64,000 bases of DNA from UBA2965 sp036526135 (GCA_036526135.1 DATCZA010000061.1:5611-69610); one strand, 5' to 3'. Positions 34,835 to 44,010 are shown, counted from the first letter of the stretch. Notes: generated from the sequence alone by a model not told the origin. Program-made: numbers and translations.

Positions 34835-35404
34835 ATGAAGATGCAGCGGCACTTCCTCATCAGTGACGATCTCGACGATCTCGAGCACCTCGAAGAGGAG
34901 CTCGAGGCACAGGGCGTTTCAACACCGCAGATTCACGTCTTCACGCTCGACGACACAGAGGCCGAAAAGCACGTCCACCTGCATGATGTCCAATCCATCA
35001 TGAAGCGGGACGTGGTGAACTCGATGATCATCGGCGCCATCCTCGGTGCGGTGCTGAGCGCATCGGTTCTGGGCGCAACGGCGTTGCTCGGTTGGCACCA
35101 GACGGCGGCAGGCTGGATACCATTCATCTTCCTCGCCATCATCGTCCTCGGCTTCTGCACATGGGAGGGCGGTTTCGTCGGAATTCAGACGCTCAATCGC
35201 CATTTCAAGCAATTCAAAGCGACGCTCGAGCAAGGCAAGCACGTCTTCTACTGTGATCTGGCGCCCGACCAGGTGCCCGTCTTCCAGAAGATCGTTCGGG
35301 CCCACCCCAGCGCAACCATGGCAGGCACCGGCGTGTCCACGCCTCCATGGATCATCTCCTGGCAGACCAGATTGACCCGTTTCTTCGGCGAAACCATGCC
35401 CTGA
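34835..35404 (+). CDS. conserved membrane protein of unknown function
   Basis: A 189-residue protein with a soluble N-terminal part (HFLISDDLDDLEHLEEELEAQGVSTPQIHVF), two membrane helices (about 65-90 and 94-115, the latter followed by GFCTWEGGFVGIQTLN), and a soluble C-terminal part with GKHVFYCDLAPDQVPVFQKIV. I recognise the pattern from hypothetical proteins of marine gammaproteobacteria but know no function. GGAGGGGAG precedes the ATG and it stands 27 bases after the subunit IV gene, so it is probably expressed with the oxidase. Confidence 0.78.
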   Translation: MKMQRHFLISDDLDDLEHLEEELEAQGVSTPQIHVFTLDDTEAEKHVHLHDVQSIMKRDVVNSMIIGAILGAVLSASVLGATALLGWHQTAAGWIPFIFLAIIVLGFCTWEGGFVGIQTLNRHFKQFKATLEQGKHVFYCDLAPDQVPVFQKIVRAHPSATMAGTGVSTPPWIISWQTRLTRFFGETMP

Positions 35405-35466
35405 CATGCCCTGAGCAGGAGCGCGGCGGCCAGCCCCCCCGCGCCCTCTTCTTCTGCATCAGCCGT

Positions 35467-36744
35467 TCACCCCGTCCTCAGGTTTTCCTCGGCTGACTCC
35501 GTGGCGCGCGGCACTTTGAGCATCATTACGATGCCGCAGCACACCACGAACACGGCGAAAAACAGATCGAACGCCGGCAGGTAGGATCCCGTCGTCTGAC
35601 GGATCCAGCCCGTAAGCGGCGGGCCCACGAAAGCGAACGGCAGGGTCACAGGCCCGATGAAGCCCATGACCCGCCCGAACGACACCGGGCCGAAAGCACG
35701 CCCCACCGCCGCAACCATGAGCGGCATGAGCGCCCCTGCGGCCAGGCCGAAAACCAGGACGACGAGCATGAGCAAACCATACCCGGGCGCTACCGAGCGC
35801 AGCGTGAAGAAAGCCAACGCCTGCATGAGAAAGGAGACCAGCAGCAGCCTTGTGATGTTCATCCGGTCAGCCAGGGTTCCAAACACCACGGTGCCCACGA
35901 TGGCCGTGCCGCCAATGGCGGAGATGAAAAGCGAGGCTTCGGTGAGGCCTATTCCGATGTCGCGGGCGTAAGGGATGACGTTCGCATTGAACGCCCCGGC
36001 CACGGCGCCAACCGCGCCGAAGGCCAGGGCTAGGACCCAGAAATTCCGGGATCGAAACACGTCCGCCGTGGTCCACCCCCTGCCCACGGTTGCGCCCGAG
36101 CCCATCGCGCGAGCGCCGTCGGGCAGTAGATTCATATCCTCGGGCCGGTTGCGAATCGCAAACCAAAGAAAGGGTATGAGGATGGCGTGCAACCCGGCAA
36201 AGACCAGCAAAGTCGGTCGCCATCCGTAGGATGACATCATGACGCCGACCAGGGGCGAGAGGAGCAAACCGCCAGTGGGCGGGCCCATGCTGGCGATCCC
36301 AACCGCGCGCCCGCGGTTGCGGCTGAACCACTTGGCAATGACGGTGTTGGCGGCCAGCGGCCCGAACATGGCGGCCCCGAAGGCCACGGCAACGCCAAAC
36401 AGGACGGCCAGTTGCCAGAGCTCGGTCGCATACGACATGAGCAGAAAGGCAAGCCCGCTGATCGCCGCGCCACCAACCATGATCCCCCGGATGGAACGAC
36501 GGTCGAGCAGCGGACCGACCAGGGCGCCGGCCAGCGCCATCACCACGCCGAGCATCGACAACCCGAGATTTGCCGTCATGAACGATGCGCCGAACTCGTC
36601 AGTGAGCACGGGAATGAACAGCCCGTAGACGGCAACGGAACAGCCCAGCGCGAGCAGCTGCGCGCAGAACGCGACGGCGACGATCCACCATCCATGAAAC
36701 ATCCGGACACGCGACCCGCCCGCCGACTCTGAATCTTTAGCCAA
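35467..36744 (-). CDS. major facilitator superfamily transporter
   Basis: A membrane transporter of about 425 residues with twelve predicted helices. The MFS signature between helices 2 and 3 is visible as GPLLDRRSIRG, repeated in degenerate form as FGTLADRMNITR between helices 8 and 9. The helix 5 region has GIASMGPPTGGLLLSPLVG, which suggests a monocarboxylate/oxalate-type organic-acid carrier. I place the start at TTG, because GGAGGAGGCGAC stands directly before it; ATG codons 5-11 codons upstream lack a comparable site. It is divergent from the 2-oxoacid dehydrogenase operon. Substrate unknown. Confidence 0.87.
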   Translation of the reverse strand: MAKDSESAGGSRVRMFHGWWIVAVAFCAQLLALGCSVAVYGLFIPVLTDEFGASFMTANLGLSMLGVVMALAGALVGPLLDRRSIRGIMVGGAAISGLAFLLMSYATELWQLAVLFGVAVAFGAAMFGPLAANTVIAKWFSRNRGRAVGIASMGPPTGGLLLSPLVGVMMSSYGWRPTLLVFAGLHAILIPFLWFAIRNRPEDMNLLPDGARAMGSGATVGRGWTTADVFRSRNFWVLALAFGAVGAVAGAFNANVIPYARDIGIGLTEASLFISAIGGTAIVGTVVFGTLADRMNITRLLLVSFLMQALAFFTLRSVAPGYGLLMLVVLVFGLAAGALMPLMVAAVGRAFGPVSFGRVMGFIGPVTLPFAFVGPPLTGWIRQTTGSYLPAFDLFFAVFVVCCGIVMMLKVPRATESAEENLRTG

Positions 36745-36974
36745 GTCGCCTCCTCCGCCCATTGGTAGCATAGGCAATCGCCCCAGGCCTGAACAGTAGT
36801 AGAATCATGAGGGGGCAACACGGACGTAACCCGTCATCATGCGGTCAATCGCGACGCGGAAATTCTGGGTAGCGCCGGCGCAGCGCAAAGCATCGCCGAG
36901 GGCGATGGCCTGCACCCGATCATGACGTCACAGCCCATCATGCACACGGATAGAAGCCCCGGAGGCCTTAGACA

Positions 36975-38213
36975 ATGAGCAACAAACCCAGGCTGCACAT
37001 ACCGCACCCCCCGGCTCGGCCGGGGCAGGAACCAGACTTCAGCTACGTCGACATCTCCCCTGCAGGCGCAGTGCCCCGGCCCGACGTCACTACCCGGCTC
37101 AGAGACATAGAGCGCAGCCTCGCTTTCGAGATGGTACGCGTTCTGGACGACGACCACGCCGCCGTCGGCTCCTGGAATCCGCATCTGGACGACCACGATC
37201 TTCAGATCGGCCTGCGACACATGCTTCTCACACGCCTGTACGACGACCGGATGCTGCGCATGCAGAGGCAGGGTCGCATTTCGTTCTACATCAAGTGCAC
37301 CGGAGAGGAAGCCGTCGCCATCGCCCCGGCGATGGCCTTGAGGCCGAGCGACATGCTGTTCCCTTCCTACCGCACTCAAGGCCTGCAAATCGCCAGGGGC
37401 CGCAGCCTGGTCGATCTCATGTGCCATTGCCTGTCGAACAGCCGTGACATGTGCAAAGGTCGACAGATGCCCGTGATGTATCACTGGGCCCGAGGGAACA
37501 TCTTCTCGGTTTCCGGCAACCTGACCACCCAGTTCCCTCAGGCCGTGGGCTGGGCCATGGCCGCCGCCATCAAGGGCGACGACGATGTGGCCGCCGCATG
37601 GATCGGCGAGGGCTCAAGCGCCGAGGCGGACTTTCACCATGCGATGACGTTCGCATCGGTCTACCTGGCCCCCGTCATCCTCAACATCGTGAACAACCAA
37701 TGGGCAATCTCGACTTTTCAGGGTTTCGCGGGCGGGGAACGCCGCCCCTTCTCGGCCAGGGGGCCCGGTTACGGCATTCCGGGAATCCGGGTAGACGGGA
37801 ACGATTTTCTCGCCGTGCACTCGGTAACGAGCTGGGCCGCCGAACGCGCACGACGCGGTGTGGGACCGACGCTCATCGAGCACGTGACCTATCGGGCATC
37901 CGCCCACTCCACCAGCGACGACCCGTCGCGGTATCGTCCCCGCGACGAAGAACGGAGCTGGCCGCTGGGAGATCCCATAGAGCGTCTGAAACAGCACATG
38001 ATTCGCGAAGGTTACTGGTCACAGGCCCAGCACGAGCAGCTGGTAGAGGAGTTGCAGGCCGCTGTCGACGAGGCCTGGCAGGAAGCCCTGAGCTACGGCT
38101 CCATGACGGAGGGTCCGTGGCTCGACCGCAGCGAGATGTTCGAGGACGTTTTCAAGGATGTTCCCGCCCACCTGCTCGCCCAGCGCGAACAGCTCCGCGC
38201 GCTGGAAGAATGA
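36975..38213 (+). CDS. bkdA1: branched-chain 2-oxoacid dehydrogenase E1 alpha subunit
   Basis: A 412-residue thiamine-diphosphate E1 alpha subunit, which with E1 beta decarboxylates 2-oxoacids from valine, leucine and isoleucine. The ThDP motif is seen as AAWIGEGSSAEADFHHAM followed by VILNIVNNQWAIST (G-E-G where many have G-D-G). The phosphorylation-loop region is EHVTYRASAHSTSDDPSRY, as in branched-chain rather than pyruvate E1. The N-terminal extension LHIPHPPARPGQEPDFSY also fits the Pseudomonas BkdA1 group. GGAGG stands nine bases before the ATG. It begins the E1alpha-E1beta-E2 operon. Confidence 0.93.
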   Translation: MSNKPRLHIPHPPARPGQEPDFSYVDISPAGAVPRPDVTTRLRDIERSLAFEMVRVLDDDHAAVGSWNPHLDDHDLQIGLRHMLLTRLYDDRMLRMQRQGRISFYIKCTGEEAVAIAPAMALRPSDMLFPSYRTQGLQIARGRSLVDLMCHCLSNSRDMCKGRQMPVMYHWARGNIFSVSGNLTTQFPQAVGWAMAAAIKGDDDVAAAWIGEGSSAEADFHHAMTFASVYLAPVILNIVNNQWAISTFQGFAGGERRPFSARGPGYGIPGIRVDGNDFLAVHSVTSWAAERARRGVGPTLIEHVTYRASAHSTSDDPSRYRPRDEERSWPLGDPIERLKQHMIREGYWSQAQHEQLVEELQAAVDEAWQEALSYGSMTEGPWLDRSEMFEDVFKDVPAHLLAQREQLRALEE

Positions 38214-38226
38214 GGAGGTCACCGAC

Positions 38227-39243
38227 ATGGCCCAGATGAACATGATCCAGGCGCTAAACTCGGCTCTGAACATCATGCTGAGTCGAGACCCGGGCGTGAT
38301 CGTCATTGGCCAGGACGTCGGTTTCTTCGGCGGCGTTTTCCGGGTCACCGACGGTCTGCAGAGGCAGTACGGCGAGCACCGCGTCATCGATACGCCCATC
38401 GCCGAAGGAGGCATCGTGGGCAGCGCCATCGGCATGGGCGTCAACGGACTACGGCCGGTAGCCGAGATTCAGTTTGCCGACTACATCTACCCGGGTTGTG
38501 ATCAGATCATCAGCGAGCTCGCGCGCCTGCGGTATCGAACCGGCGGCGACTTCTTCGCCCCGGTGACGATCAGAACGCCCTGCGGAGGCGGCATTCGCGG
38601 CGGGCAGACCCACTCCCAGAGTCCGGAGGGAATCTTCACCCACGTCTGCGGGCTGAAGGTCGTCATGCCCTCAAACCCTTACGATGCCAAGGGGCTCCTG
38701 ATCAGCGCCATCGAGGACGACGACCCGGTGATTTTCTTCGAGCCCAAACGAATCTACAACGGCCCCTTCGACGGCGACGCGAACAAACCGGCCGTTCCGT
38801 GGAGCACGCACCCCAAGGGCGAGGTGCCGGAAGACTACTACACGATCCCCATCGGCCGCGCCGAGGTGATACGGCCCGGCAGCGAAGTGACCATCCTCTG
38901 TTACGGCACCATGGTTCACGTCTGCGCGGCGGCCGCGGAAGCCGCTGAAGTCGACGCCGAGATCATCGACGTGCGGACCATGGCGCCGCTGGATGTCGAA
39001 ACGCTCAAGACCTCGGTGGAGAAGACGGGGCGCTGCGTAATCGCCCACGAAGCAACGCGGTTCAGCGGGTACGGCGCCGAGCTAGCCGCTACGGTTAGCG
39101 AAGAGTGCTTTTACCACCTCGAAGCACCCATCCAGCGAGTTGCCGGTTGGGATACCCCGTATCCCCATGCATTCGAGTGGGAGTATTTTCCGGGCCAGAA
39201 GCGCGTCGCGGCCGCCCTGGAACGGGTACTGGAGGCGCCATGA
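38227..39243 (+). CDS. bkdA2: branched-chain 2-oxoacid dehydrogenase E1 beta subunit
   Basis: A 338-residue transketolase-like E1 beta subunit. It starts MNMIQALNSALNIMLSRDPGVIVIGQDVG and has the family patterns VIDTPIAEGGIVGSAIGMG, FADYIYPGCDQIISE, RTPCGGGIRGGQTHSQSPEG and the C-terminal DVRTMAPLDVETL. It lies 13 bases after E1 alpha. Its TGA stop overlaps the ATG of E2 (ATGA), which links their translation. GAGGAGG at the end of the previous gene can serve as ribosome binding site. Confidence 0.95.
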   Translation: MAQMNMIQALNSALNIMLSRDPGVIVIGQDVGFFGGVFRVTDGLQRQYGEHRVIDTPIAEGGIVGSAIGMGVNGLRPVAEIQFADYIYPGCDQIISELARLRYRTGGDFFAPVTIRTPCGGGIRGGQTHSQSPEGIFTHVCGLKVVMPSNPYDAKGLLISAIEDDDPVIFFEPKRIYNGPFDGDANKPAVPWSTHPKGEVPEDYYTIPIGRAEVIRPGSEVTILCYGTMVHVCAAAAEAAEVDAEIIDVRTMAPLDVETLKTSVEKTGRCVIAHEATRFSGYGAELAATVSEECFYHLEAPIQRVAGWDTPYPHAFEWEYFPGQKRVAAALERVLEAP

Positions 39244-40538
39244 GCGAATACGTATTCAAGCTTCCCGATCTCGGCGAGGGAACGGTCGAGGCGGAGATCG
39301 TCGAGTGGCATGTACGCCCGGGCGATGAAGTGAACGAAGGCGATCTTCTGGTTGACGTGATGACCGAGAAAGCCAGCGTGGAGGTCCCCGCGCCGGTCAC
39401 CGGGACCGTGCTCAGAACGTCCGGAATGCCGGGCGATTTGATCGCCGTCGGCGCTGAGCTGGCCGCCATCGAGACCGGAGCCTCCCAGGAGACGACGAAG
39501 GCCCCGAGCACGGTAGGGTCCGCCATCGCCCTTCCGGAATCCCCTGATGTCTCCATGCGGCCCGAGCCAGTGGAGGCACCTATCGAGGACGCGGTCACTC
39601 ATCCAGAACCCTCGTCCCCGTCGTCGGCCGATTCAGACCAAGTTGCCACGCTGCCCGATACGCCGGTGGAGAGCGCAAGGCGCGTGATCACGTCCCCCGC
39701 CATCCGACGACGGGCGAAGGAGGCCGGCGTCGATCTGGAGTCGCTCACGGGCACGGGACCGCGCGGACGGATACTGCAGCGCGATCTCGAGCAGGCCATC
39801 GCCGGCCGGGAGACAGCAGCGCCCCCGGCGAGCGGCACGGGTGCCGTAAACGAGGTCAAGGTCATCGGCGTGCGTCGCGTCATCGCCAAGCGGCTTCAGG
39901 CAGCCGTGCGCGAAATTCCGCACTTCACCTACGTCGAGGAAGTGGATGTCACCGCCCTGGAATCCCTTCGGTCGCACCTGAACGCTGATCGGGCAGAGGG
40001 TCGCCCTGCCCTGACCTATCTGCCGTTCATCGCGCTGGCACTCGTCCGTGCTCTGAAAGCACACCCGCAATGCAACGCCCATTTCGCAGCCGAGTCGGGC
40101 ACGTTGCGGCTTTTCGACCGGGTCCATCTGGGCGTCGCCACCCAGACTTCCGCCGGGCTGAAGGTCCCTGTGGTTCGCAATGCCAGCGAGCGGACGCTTT
40201 GGGACCTGGCGTCGGAGATGGCACGGGTGTCCGAGGCGGCTCGGGCGAACACCGCGCGGCCGGCCGACCTGACGGGGTCGACCATCACCGTCACCAGTCT
40301 GGGACGCCTCGGCGGCATCGTGTCGACGCCCGTCATCAACGCGCCGGAAGTCGCCATCATCGGCGTCAACAAGGCGGTCAGGCGCCCGGTGGTGGTGGAT
40401 GACGAGGTCGTGCCCCGGCTCATGATGAACCTTTCGTCCTCGTTCGATCATCGCTTTGTCGACGGCTTCGACGCGGCGTCTCTGATTCAGGCGGTGAAGG
40501 GCTATCTCGAGCAGCCGGCCACCGTATTCATCGAGTAA
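39240..40538 (+). CDS. bkdB: dihydrolipoamide acyltransferase (E2) of 2-oxoacid dehydrogenase
   Basis: A 432-residue E2 with one lipoyl domain (residues 1-80; lipoylated Lys in VDVMTEKASVEVP), a long Pro/Ser/Glu-rich linker, and a peripheral-subunit-binding domain (ITSPAIRRRAKEAGVDLESL, TGPRGRILQRDLE, about 143-180). The catalytic domain's H-R-x-V-D-G motif appears as SFDHRFVDGFDA near the C terminus. It transfers the acyl group to CoA. No dihydrolipoamide dehydrogenase (E3) gene is next to it, so E3 is presumably shared with other complexes and encoded elsewhere. Confidence 0.94.
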   Translation: MSEYVFKLPDLGEGTVEAEIVEWHVRPGDEVNEGDLLVDVMTEKASVEVPAPVTGTVLRTSGMPGDLIAVGAELAAIETGASQETTKAPSTVGSAIALPESPDVSMRPEPVEAPIEDAVTHPEPSSPSSADSDQVATLPDTPVESARRVITSPAIRRRAKEAGVDLESLTGTGPRGRILQRDLEQAIAGRETAAPPASGTGAVNEVKVIGVRRVIAKRLQAAVREIPHFTYVEEVDVTALESLRSHLNADRAEGRPALTYLPFIALALVRALKAHPQCNAHFAAESGTLRLFDRVHLGVATQTSAGLKVPVVRNASERTLWDLASEMARVSEAARANTARPADLTGSTITVTSLGRLGGIVSTPVINAPEVAIIGVNKAVRRPVVVDDEVVPRLMMNLSSSFDHRFVDGFDAASLIQAVKGYLEQPATVFIE

Positions 40539-40576
40539 CGACCGGTCACCGGGACCGTTAGATTTCGGCAGCTAGC

Positions 40577-41836
40577 TCAATGCTCGTGAAGACGAACCGG
40601 CAATCGCGTGTAGCCCTTGACGAATGACGAGTAGGTCCGCTCGGGCTCTCCGACCACCTCGACGGTGTGAAAGCGTTGCAGAATCTCTTCCCAGACGACT
40701 CGCAGCTGCATTTCCGCCAATCGGTTACCCATGCAGCGATGGATCCCGAAACCGAACGCTAGGTGATGGCGGACGTTAGGCCGGTCGATGATGAACTCGT
40801 CGGGCCGGTCGATGACCTCCCCGTCGCGGTTACCGGACACGTACCACATGACCACCTTGTCACCCGCGCGGATCTTCTTGCCGCGCAGCTCCGTATCCAC
40901 CTTGGCCGTACGTCGCATGTAGGCCAGAGGCGTCTGCCAGCGGATGATCTCCGGGACCATGGTGCGGATCAGGCCGGGATTTTCCCGGAGCTTGCGATAC
41001 TGGTCGGGGTTCTGGTTGAGTGCCAGAACACCGCCACTGATCGAGTTCCGCGTGGTGTCGTTGCCGCCCACGATGAGAAGTATCAGGTTGCCCAGGAACT
41101 CCATGGGCTGCATGTGGCGCGTTTCCTCCCCGTGCGCAAGCATCGAGATGAGGTCGTTCCCGGGCTCGGAGTTGACCCGCTCGTTCCACAAACGCGTGAA
41201 GTAATCCAGACACTCCAGCAGCTCCTCGCGCCGCTGCGCGTTGCTGTCGACGATGCCTGCCCCCGGTATCGCGGTCGCAACGTCCGACCAACGCGTGAGC
41301 TTGCGGCGTTCCTCGAACGGGAAGTCGAAGAGCGTCGCGAGCATCTGCGTGGTCAGCTCGACGGAAACCGTGTCTACCCAGTCGAACGTCTCGCCGCGCG
41401 GCAGAGAATCCAGAATCCGCCCGGCGCGCTCACGAATGACGCTCTCGAGCTTGGCCAGGTTGCGCGGGGCAACCACGGGGGTCACGGTCGCCCGCTGCAC
41501 ATCGTGCTTGGGAGGATCCATGGCGATGAACATGCTCGGACGGAATCCTTCCTCCGGAGGCTGGTTGACGGGCGGGCCCAACGTGATCCCGCCCTCGGAT
41601 GAAAAGATCTCGTGATGGGTGTCCACATAGAAGATGTCTTTGAACTTCGTCACCGACCAGAAGGGACCGAAATCGCTCTGGGGGCAGTAGTGCACAGGGT
41701 CCTCGTTGCGCAACCGCTCGAAGTAACCCCAGTGGGCGTCGTTTTGAAACAGCGCCGGCTGGGCCACGTTGAGCGTGTCCAGAGGCAGGGAATACGGATC
41801 TGGAATCTCGGCTCGGACGGCAGCGGGTTCGGTCAT
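40577..41836 (-). CDS. cytochrome P450, CYP153-type (second copy)
   Basis: A 419-residue P450 closely similar to the other CYP153-type protein in the window: AYMRR, NSISGGVLALNQNPDQY, ELTTQMLATLFDFPFEERRK and the heme loop FGFGIHRCMGNRLAE are shared nearly word for word. I-helix GGNDTTRNS and axial Cys are intact, so it should be active as a terminal or near-terminal hydroxylase. Unlike the first copy it has no ferredoxin or alcohol dehydrogenase beside it; it converges with the E2 gene, 38 bases apart. The ATG start was chosen from the MTEPAAVRAE N terminus. It may work with the ferredoxin encoded near 18400. Confidence 0.91.
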   Translation of the reverse strand: MTEPAAVRAEIPDPYSLPLDTLNVAQPALFQNDAHWGYFERLRNEDPVHYCPQSDFGPFWSVTKFKDIFYVDTHHEIFSSEGGITLGPPVNQPPEEGFRPSMFIAMDPPKHDVQRATVTPVVAPRNLAKLESVIRERAGRILDSLPRGETFDWVDTVSVELTTQMLATLFDFPFEERRKLTRWSDVATAIPGAGIVDSNAQRREELLECLDYFTRLWNERVNSEPGNDLISMLAHGEETRHMQPMEFLGNLILLIVGGNDTTRNSISGGVLALNQNPDQYRKLRENPGLIRTMVPEIIRWQTPLAYMRRTAKVDTELRGKKIRAGDKVVMWYVSGNRDGEVIDRPDEFIIDRPNVRHHLAFGFGIHRCMGNRLAEMQLRVVWEEILQRFHTVEVVGEPERTYSSFVKGYTRLPVRLHEH

Positions 41837-41987
41837 GCGTCGGCCCTCGAATCGGAATCTCGCCGGATGCTTCATGGTAGGGCCAGCGCTTTGCGACGTC
41901 TACGCGACGTCCTGAGCCGGGCCGGGCGGATGAGCCGCGCCAACACGCCTGGTATATGATGGCCCCTCAGCTTCGGGATCCAAGATC

Positions 41988-42803
41988 ATGAGCACCGCGG
42001 AACAAATCGAGCTTGCCAGGCAGGTAGACGACCTGCGCGCCGAAGGCGCCGAGCTGGCCGAGCTGATGTCCAAGCTGACGGAGGAAGACTGGCAGCGCAG
42101 AACGACCTTCAAAGACTGGACGATCTACGACGTCATCGCTCATCTGCACTTCTCTGACCACATGGGGATGACCACCATCGAAAGCGGCGCCGCGTTCCAG
42201 GCGCTGATGGCAGACATGCAGTCCTCGGGGCTCCCGTTCGTCGAGTACACCAGACGATGGCTGGGCAGCGTATCCGGCGCGGATCTTCTCGAGCGCTGGA
42301 AGACTCTGCTGGACGAGTTGTGTGATCGTCTCCAGGCCCTGGATCCTCAGGAACGCCTGACGTGGGCGGGCCCCGGCATGAAACCCCGGATGTTCACCAC
42401 CGCGCGCCAGATGGAGACGTGGGCCCACGGGTGGGAAATCTACGATTGTCTCCGGCTGGAAAGGATGCACACCGACCGGATTAAGAACATTGCAGCCATC
42501 GGCGTGCGCACTTTCGGCTGGACTTTTGTCAATCGGGGCCTGGAATTGCCCGGGGATCCGCCTTTCGTTCGCCTGACCGCCCCTTCCGGAGCTATCTGGG
42601 AGTGGAGTGATCCGAACGCGGACAGCAGCGTCACCGGCAGCGCGGTGGAGTTCTGCCAGGTCGTCACCCAGGTACGCAACGTCGCCGATACGAAACTCGA
42701 GGTAACCGGCAAGCCGGCCAGGGAGTGGATGGCCATTGCCCAATGCTTTGCCGGTGCTCCCGAGGATCCGCCTGCGCCCGGCAGCCGCCGCCCCGCAGGT
42801 TGA
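41988..42803 (+). CDS. TIGR03084-type metal-binding protein (DinB/maleylpyruvate-isomerase-like)
   Basis: A 271-residue protein with an N-terminal DinB-like four-helix domain. TTFKDWTIYDVIAHLHFSDHMG supplies one histidine cluster, and TTARQMETWAHGWEIYD (about residues 136-152) supplies a second, as in mycothiol-dependent maleylpyruvate isomerases. The later parts GVRTFGWTFVNRGLELP, WEWSDPNADSSVTGSAVEFC and the end WMAIAQCFAGAPEDPP match the family named TIGR03084. Function is unknown; family members occur beside CoA-transferases and acyl-CoA genes, as here. It is 25 bases upstream of a CoA-transferase gene on the same strand. Confidence 0.82.
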   Translation: MSTAEQIELARQVDDLRAEGAELAELMSKLTEEDWQRRTTFKDWTIYDVIAHLHFSDHMGMTTIESGAAFQALMADMQSSGLPFVEYTRRWLGSVSGADLLERWKTLLDELCDRLQALDPQERLTWAGPGMKPRMFTTARQMETWAHGWEIYDCLRLERMHTDRIKNIAAIGVRTFGWTFVNRGLELPGDPPFVRLTAPSGAIWEWSDPNADSSVTGSAVEFCQVVTQVRNVADTKLEVTGKPAREWMAIAQCFAGAPEDPPAPGSRRPAG

Positions 42804-42828
42804 AACGGCGTCAGCATCGGAGGTTTGC

Positions 42829-44010
42829 ATGTCAGGACCCTTGAGCGGCATACGGATCATCGAGCTGGCGACGATGATCGCGGTCCCCGGGGCCACGCAC
42901 CTGCTTGCAACCCAGGGGGCCGAGGTCATCAAGGTGGAAGACCCGGTGCGCGGTGACGAGCTGCGCCACTACGGCAGCGAGAAGGGCGGCATGAGTGCCT
43001 GGTTCATCAACGCGAACTCCGGCAAGCGCTCGATCGCCCTGGACCTTCAGCATGAGGACGGCAAGAGCGTGCTCTGGAGACTCCTGGAGACCGCCGACGT
43101 GGTGATGCAGGGTTTTCGGCCTGGCGTGATCGGAAGACTCGGCTTCGACAGCGAAACGGTCAGAGACCGCCTACCTGCCATCGTCTACTGCTCGTCATCG
43201 GGCTTCGGCCCCCACGGCCCCTACGCCCAGCTCCCGGTCTATGACCCCGTCATTCAGGCGCTGTCCGGCTGGGCCGGAGCACAGCGCTACGACGAGGGGC
43301 CGCGCCTGGTGCGCGGCATGGTGGCCGACAAGGTGGCCGCTCTGACGTCCGCCCAGGCCGTGACCGCGGCTCTGCTGCAGAGGTCGATGACGGGTCGCGG
43401 GCTACACGTCGAGCTCAGCATGCTGGAGGCCAACATCGCCTTCAACTGGTCCGACGTCATGATGCACGCTTCCCTCCTCGATGCGGATGCGACCCACAGG
43501 CCCAACCTGCTTTCCTCCTATCGGCTGTTCCCCTGTCGCGACGGATGGGTCACGGTGACCGCTGGCACTGACGCCCAGTGGCGGGCCTTCAGCCAGGCGC
43601 TGGAAAGACCGGAGCTGGCGGAGGACGCCCGGTTCGTCACCGCGTCGGCGCGTGCCGGGCACGTGGCGGACTGGTACGAGGCCATGGGCGAGGCCGTGGC
43701 CGCCTTCAGGCTCCAGGAAGTGCTCGACCGCCTGAGAACGGCCGACGTGCCCGTGGCACCCGTGCTCGATCCGACCGAAGTCGCCGAGGATCCACAGGTG
43801 CTGGCGGCCGGGCTGCTGCGCGAGGTCGATCATCCGGTTGCAGGAAGGCTGCGCCAGCCCCGACCGAGCGCCGAAATTTTCGGGAGCTCTCAGGACCTGA
43901 TCCCCGCGCCGACCCACGGGCAGCAAACGGCACAGGTGTTGGCCGAGATCGGCTACGACGAGGGCGCCATCGGCAGGCTGGCGGCCGATGGCGTCGTCAA
44001 GGTCGACTAG
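42829..44010 (+). CDS. family III CoA-transferase (CaiB/BaiF type)
   Basis: A 393-residue class III CoA-transferase that moves CoA between carboxylic acids. It begins with GPLSGIRIIELATMIAVPGATHLLATQGAEVIKVEDP, and shows NSGKRSIALDLQHEDGK, SGFGPHGPYAQLPVYDPVIQALSG (with the conserved Asp) and the C-terminal DVPVAPVLDPTEVAEDPQ. GGAGG stands seven bases before the ATG. It is co-directional with the TIGR03084-type gene and converges on an acyl-CoA ligase. The two stop codons interlock in one CTAG. A role in activating carboxylic acids from P450 oxidation is plausible. Confidence 0.92.
   Translation: MSGPLSGIRIIELATMIAVPGATHLLATQGAEVIKVEDPVRGDELRHYGSEKGGMSAWFINANSGKRSIALDLQHEDGKSVLWRLLETADVVMQGFRPGVIGRLGFDSETVRDRLPAIVYCSSSGFGPHGPYAQLPVYDPVIQALSGWAGAQRYDEGPRLVRGMVADKVAALTSAQAVTAALLQRSMTGRGLHVELSMLEANIAFNWSDVMMHASLLDADATHRPNLLSSYRLFPCRDGWVTVTAGTDAQWRAFSQALERPELAEDARFVTASARAGHVADWYEAMGEAVAAFRLQEVLDRLRTADVPVAPVLDPTEVAEDPQVLAAGLLREVDHPVAGRLRQPRPSAEIFGSSQDLIPAPTHGQQTAQVLAEIGYDEGAIGRLAADGVVKVD

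Noticed and set aside
35421..35444. GCGCGG...CCGCGC hairpin followed by CTCTTCTTCT between the oxidase operon and the MFS gene
   Set aside because: A six-base stem with a large, uneven loop and a mixed pyrimidine tail is too weak to call as a terminator, although the place is suitable.
36891..36907. CATCGCC-GAG-GGCGATG inverted repeat upstream of the bkd operon
   Set aside because: Seven-base GC-rich arms are common by chance in this composition and nothing else marks it as an operator.
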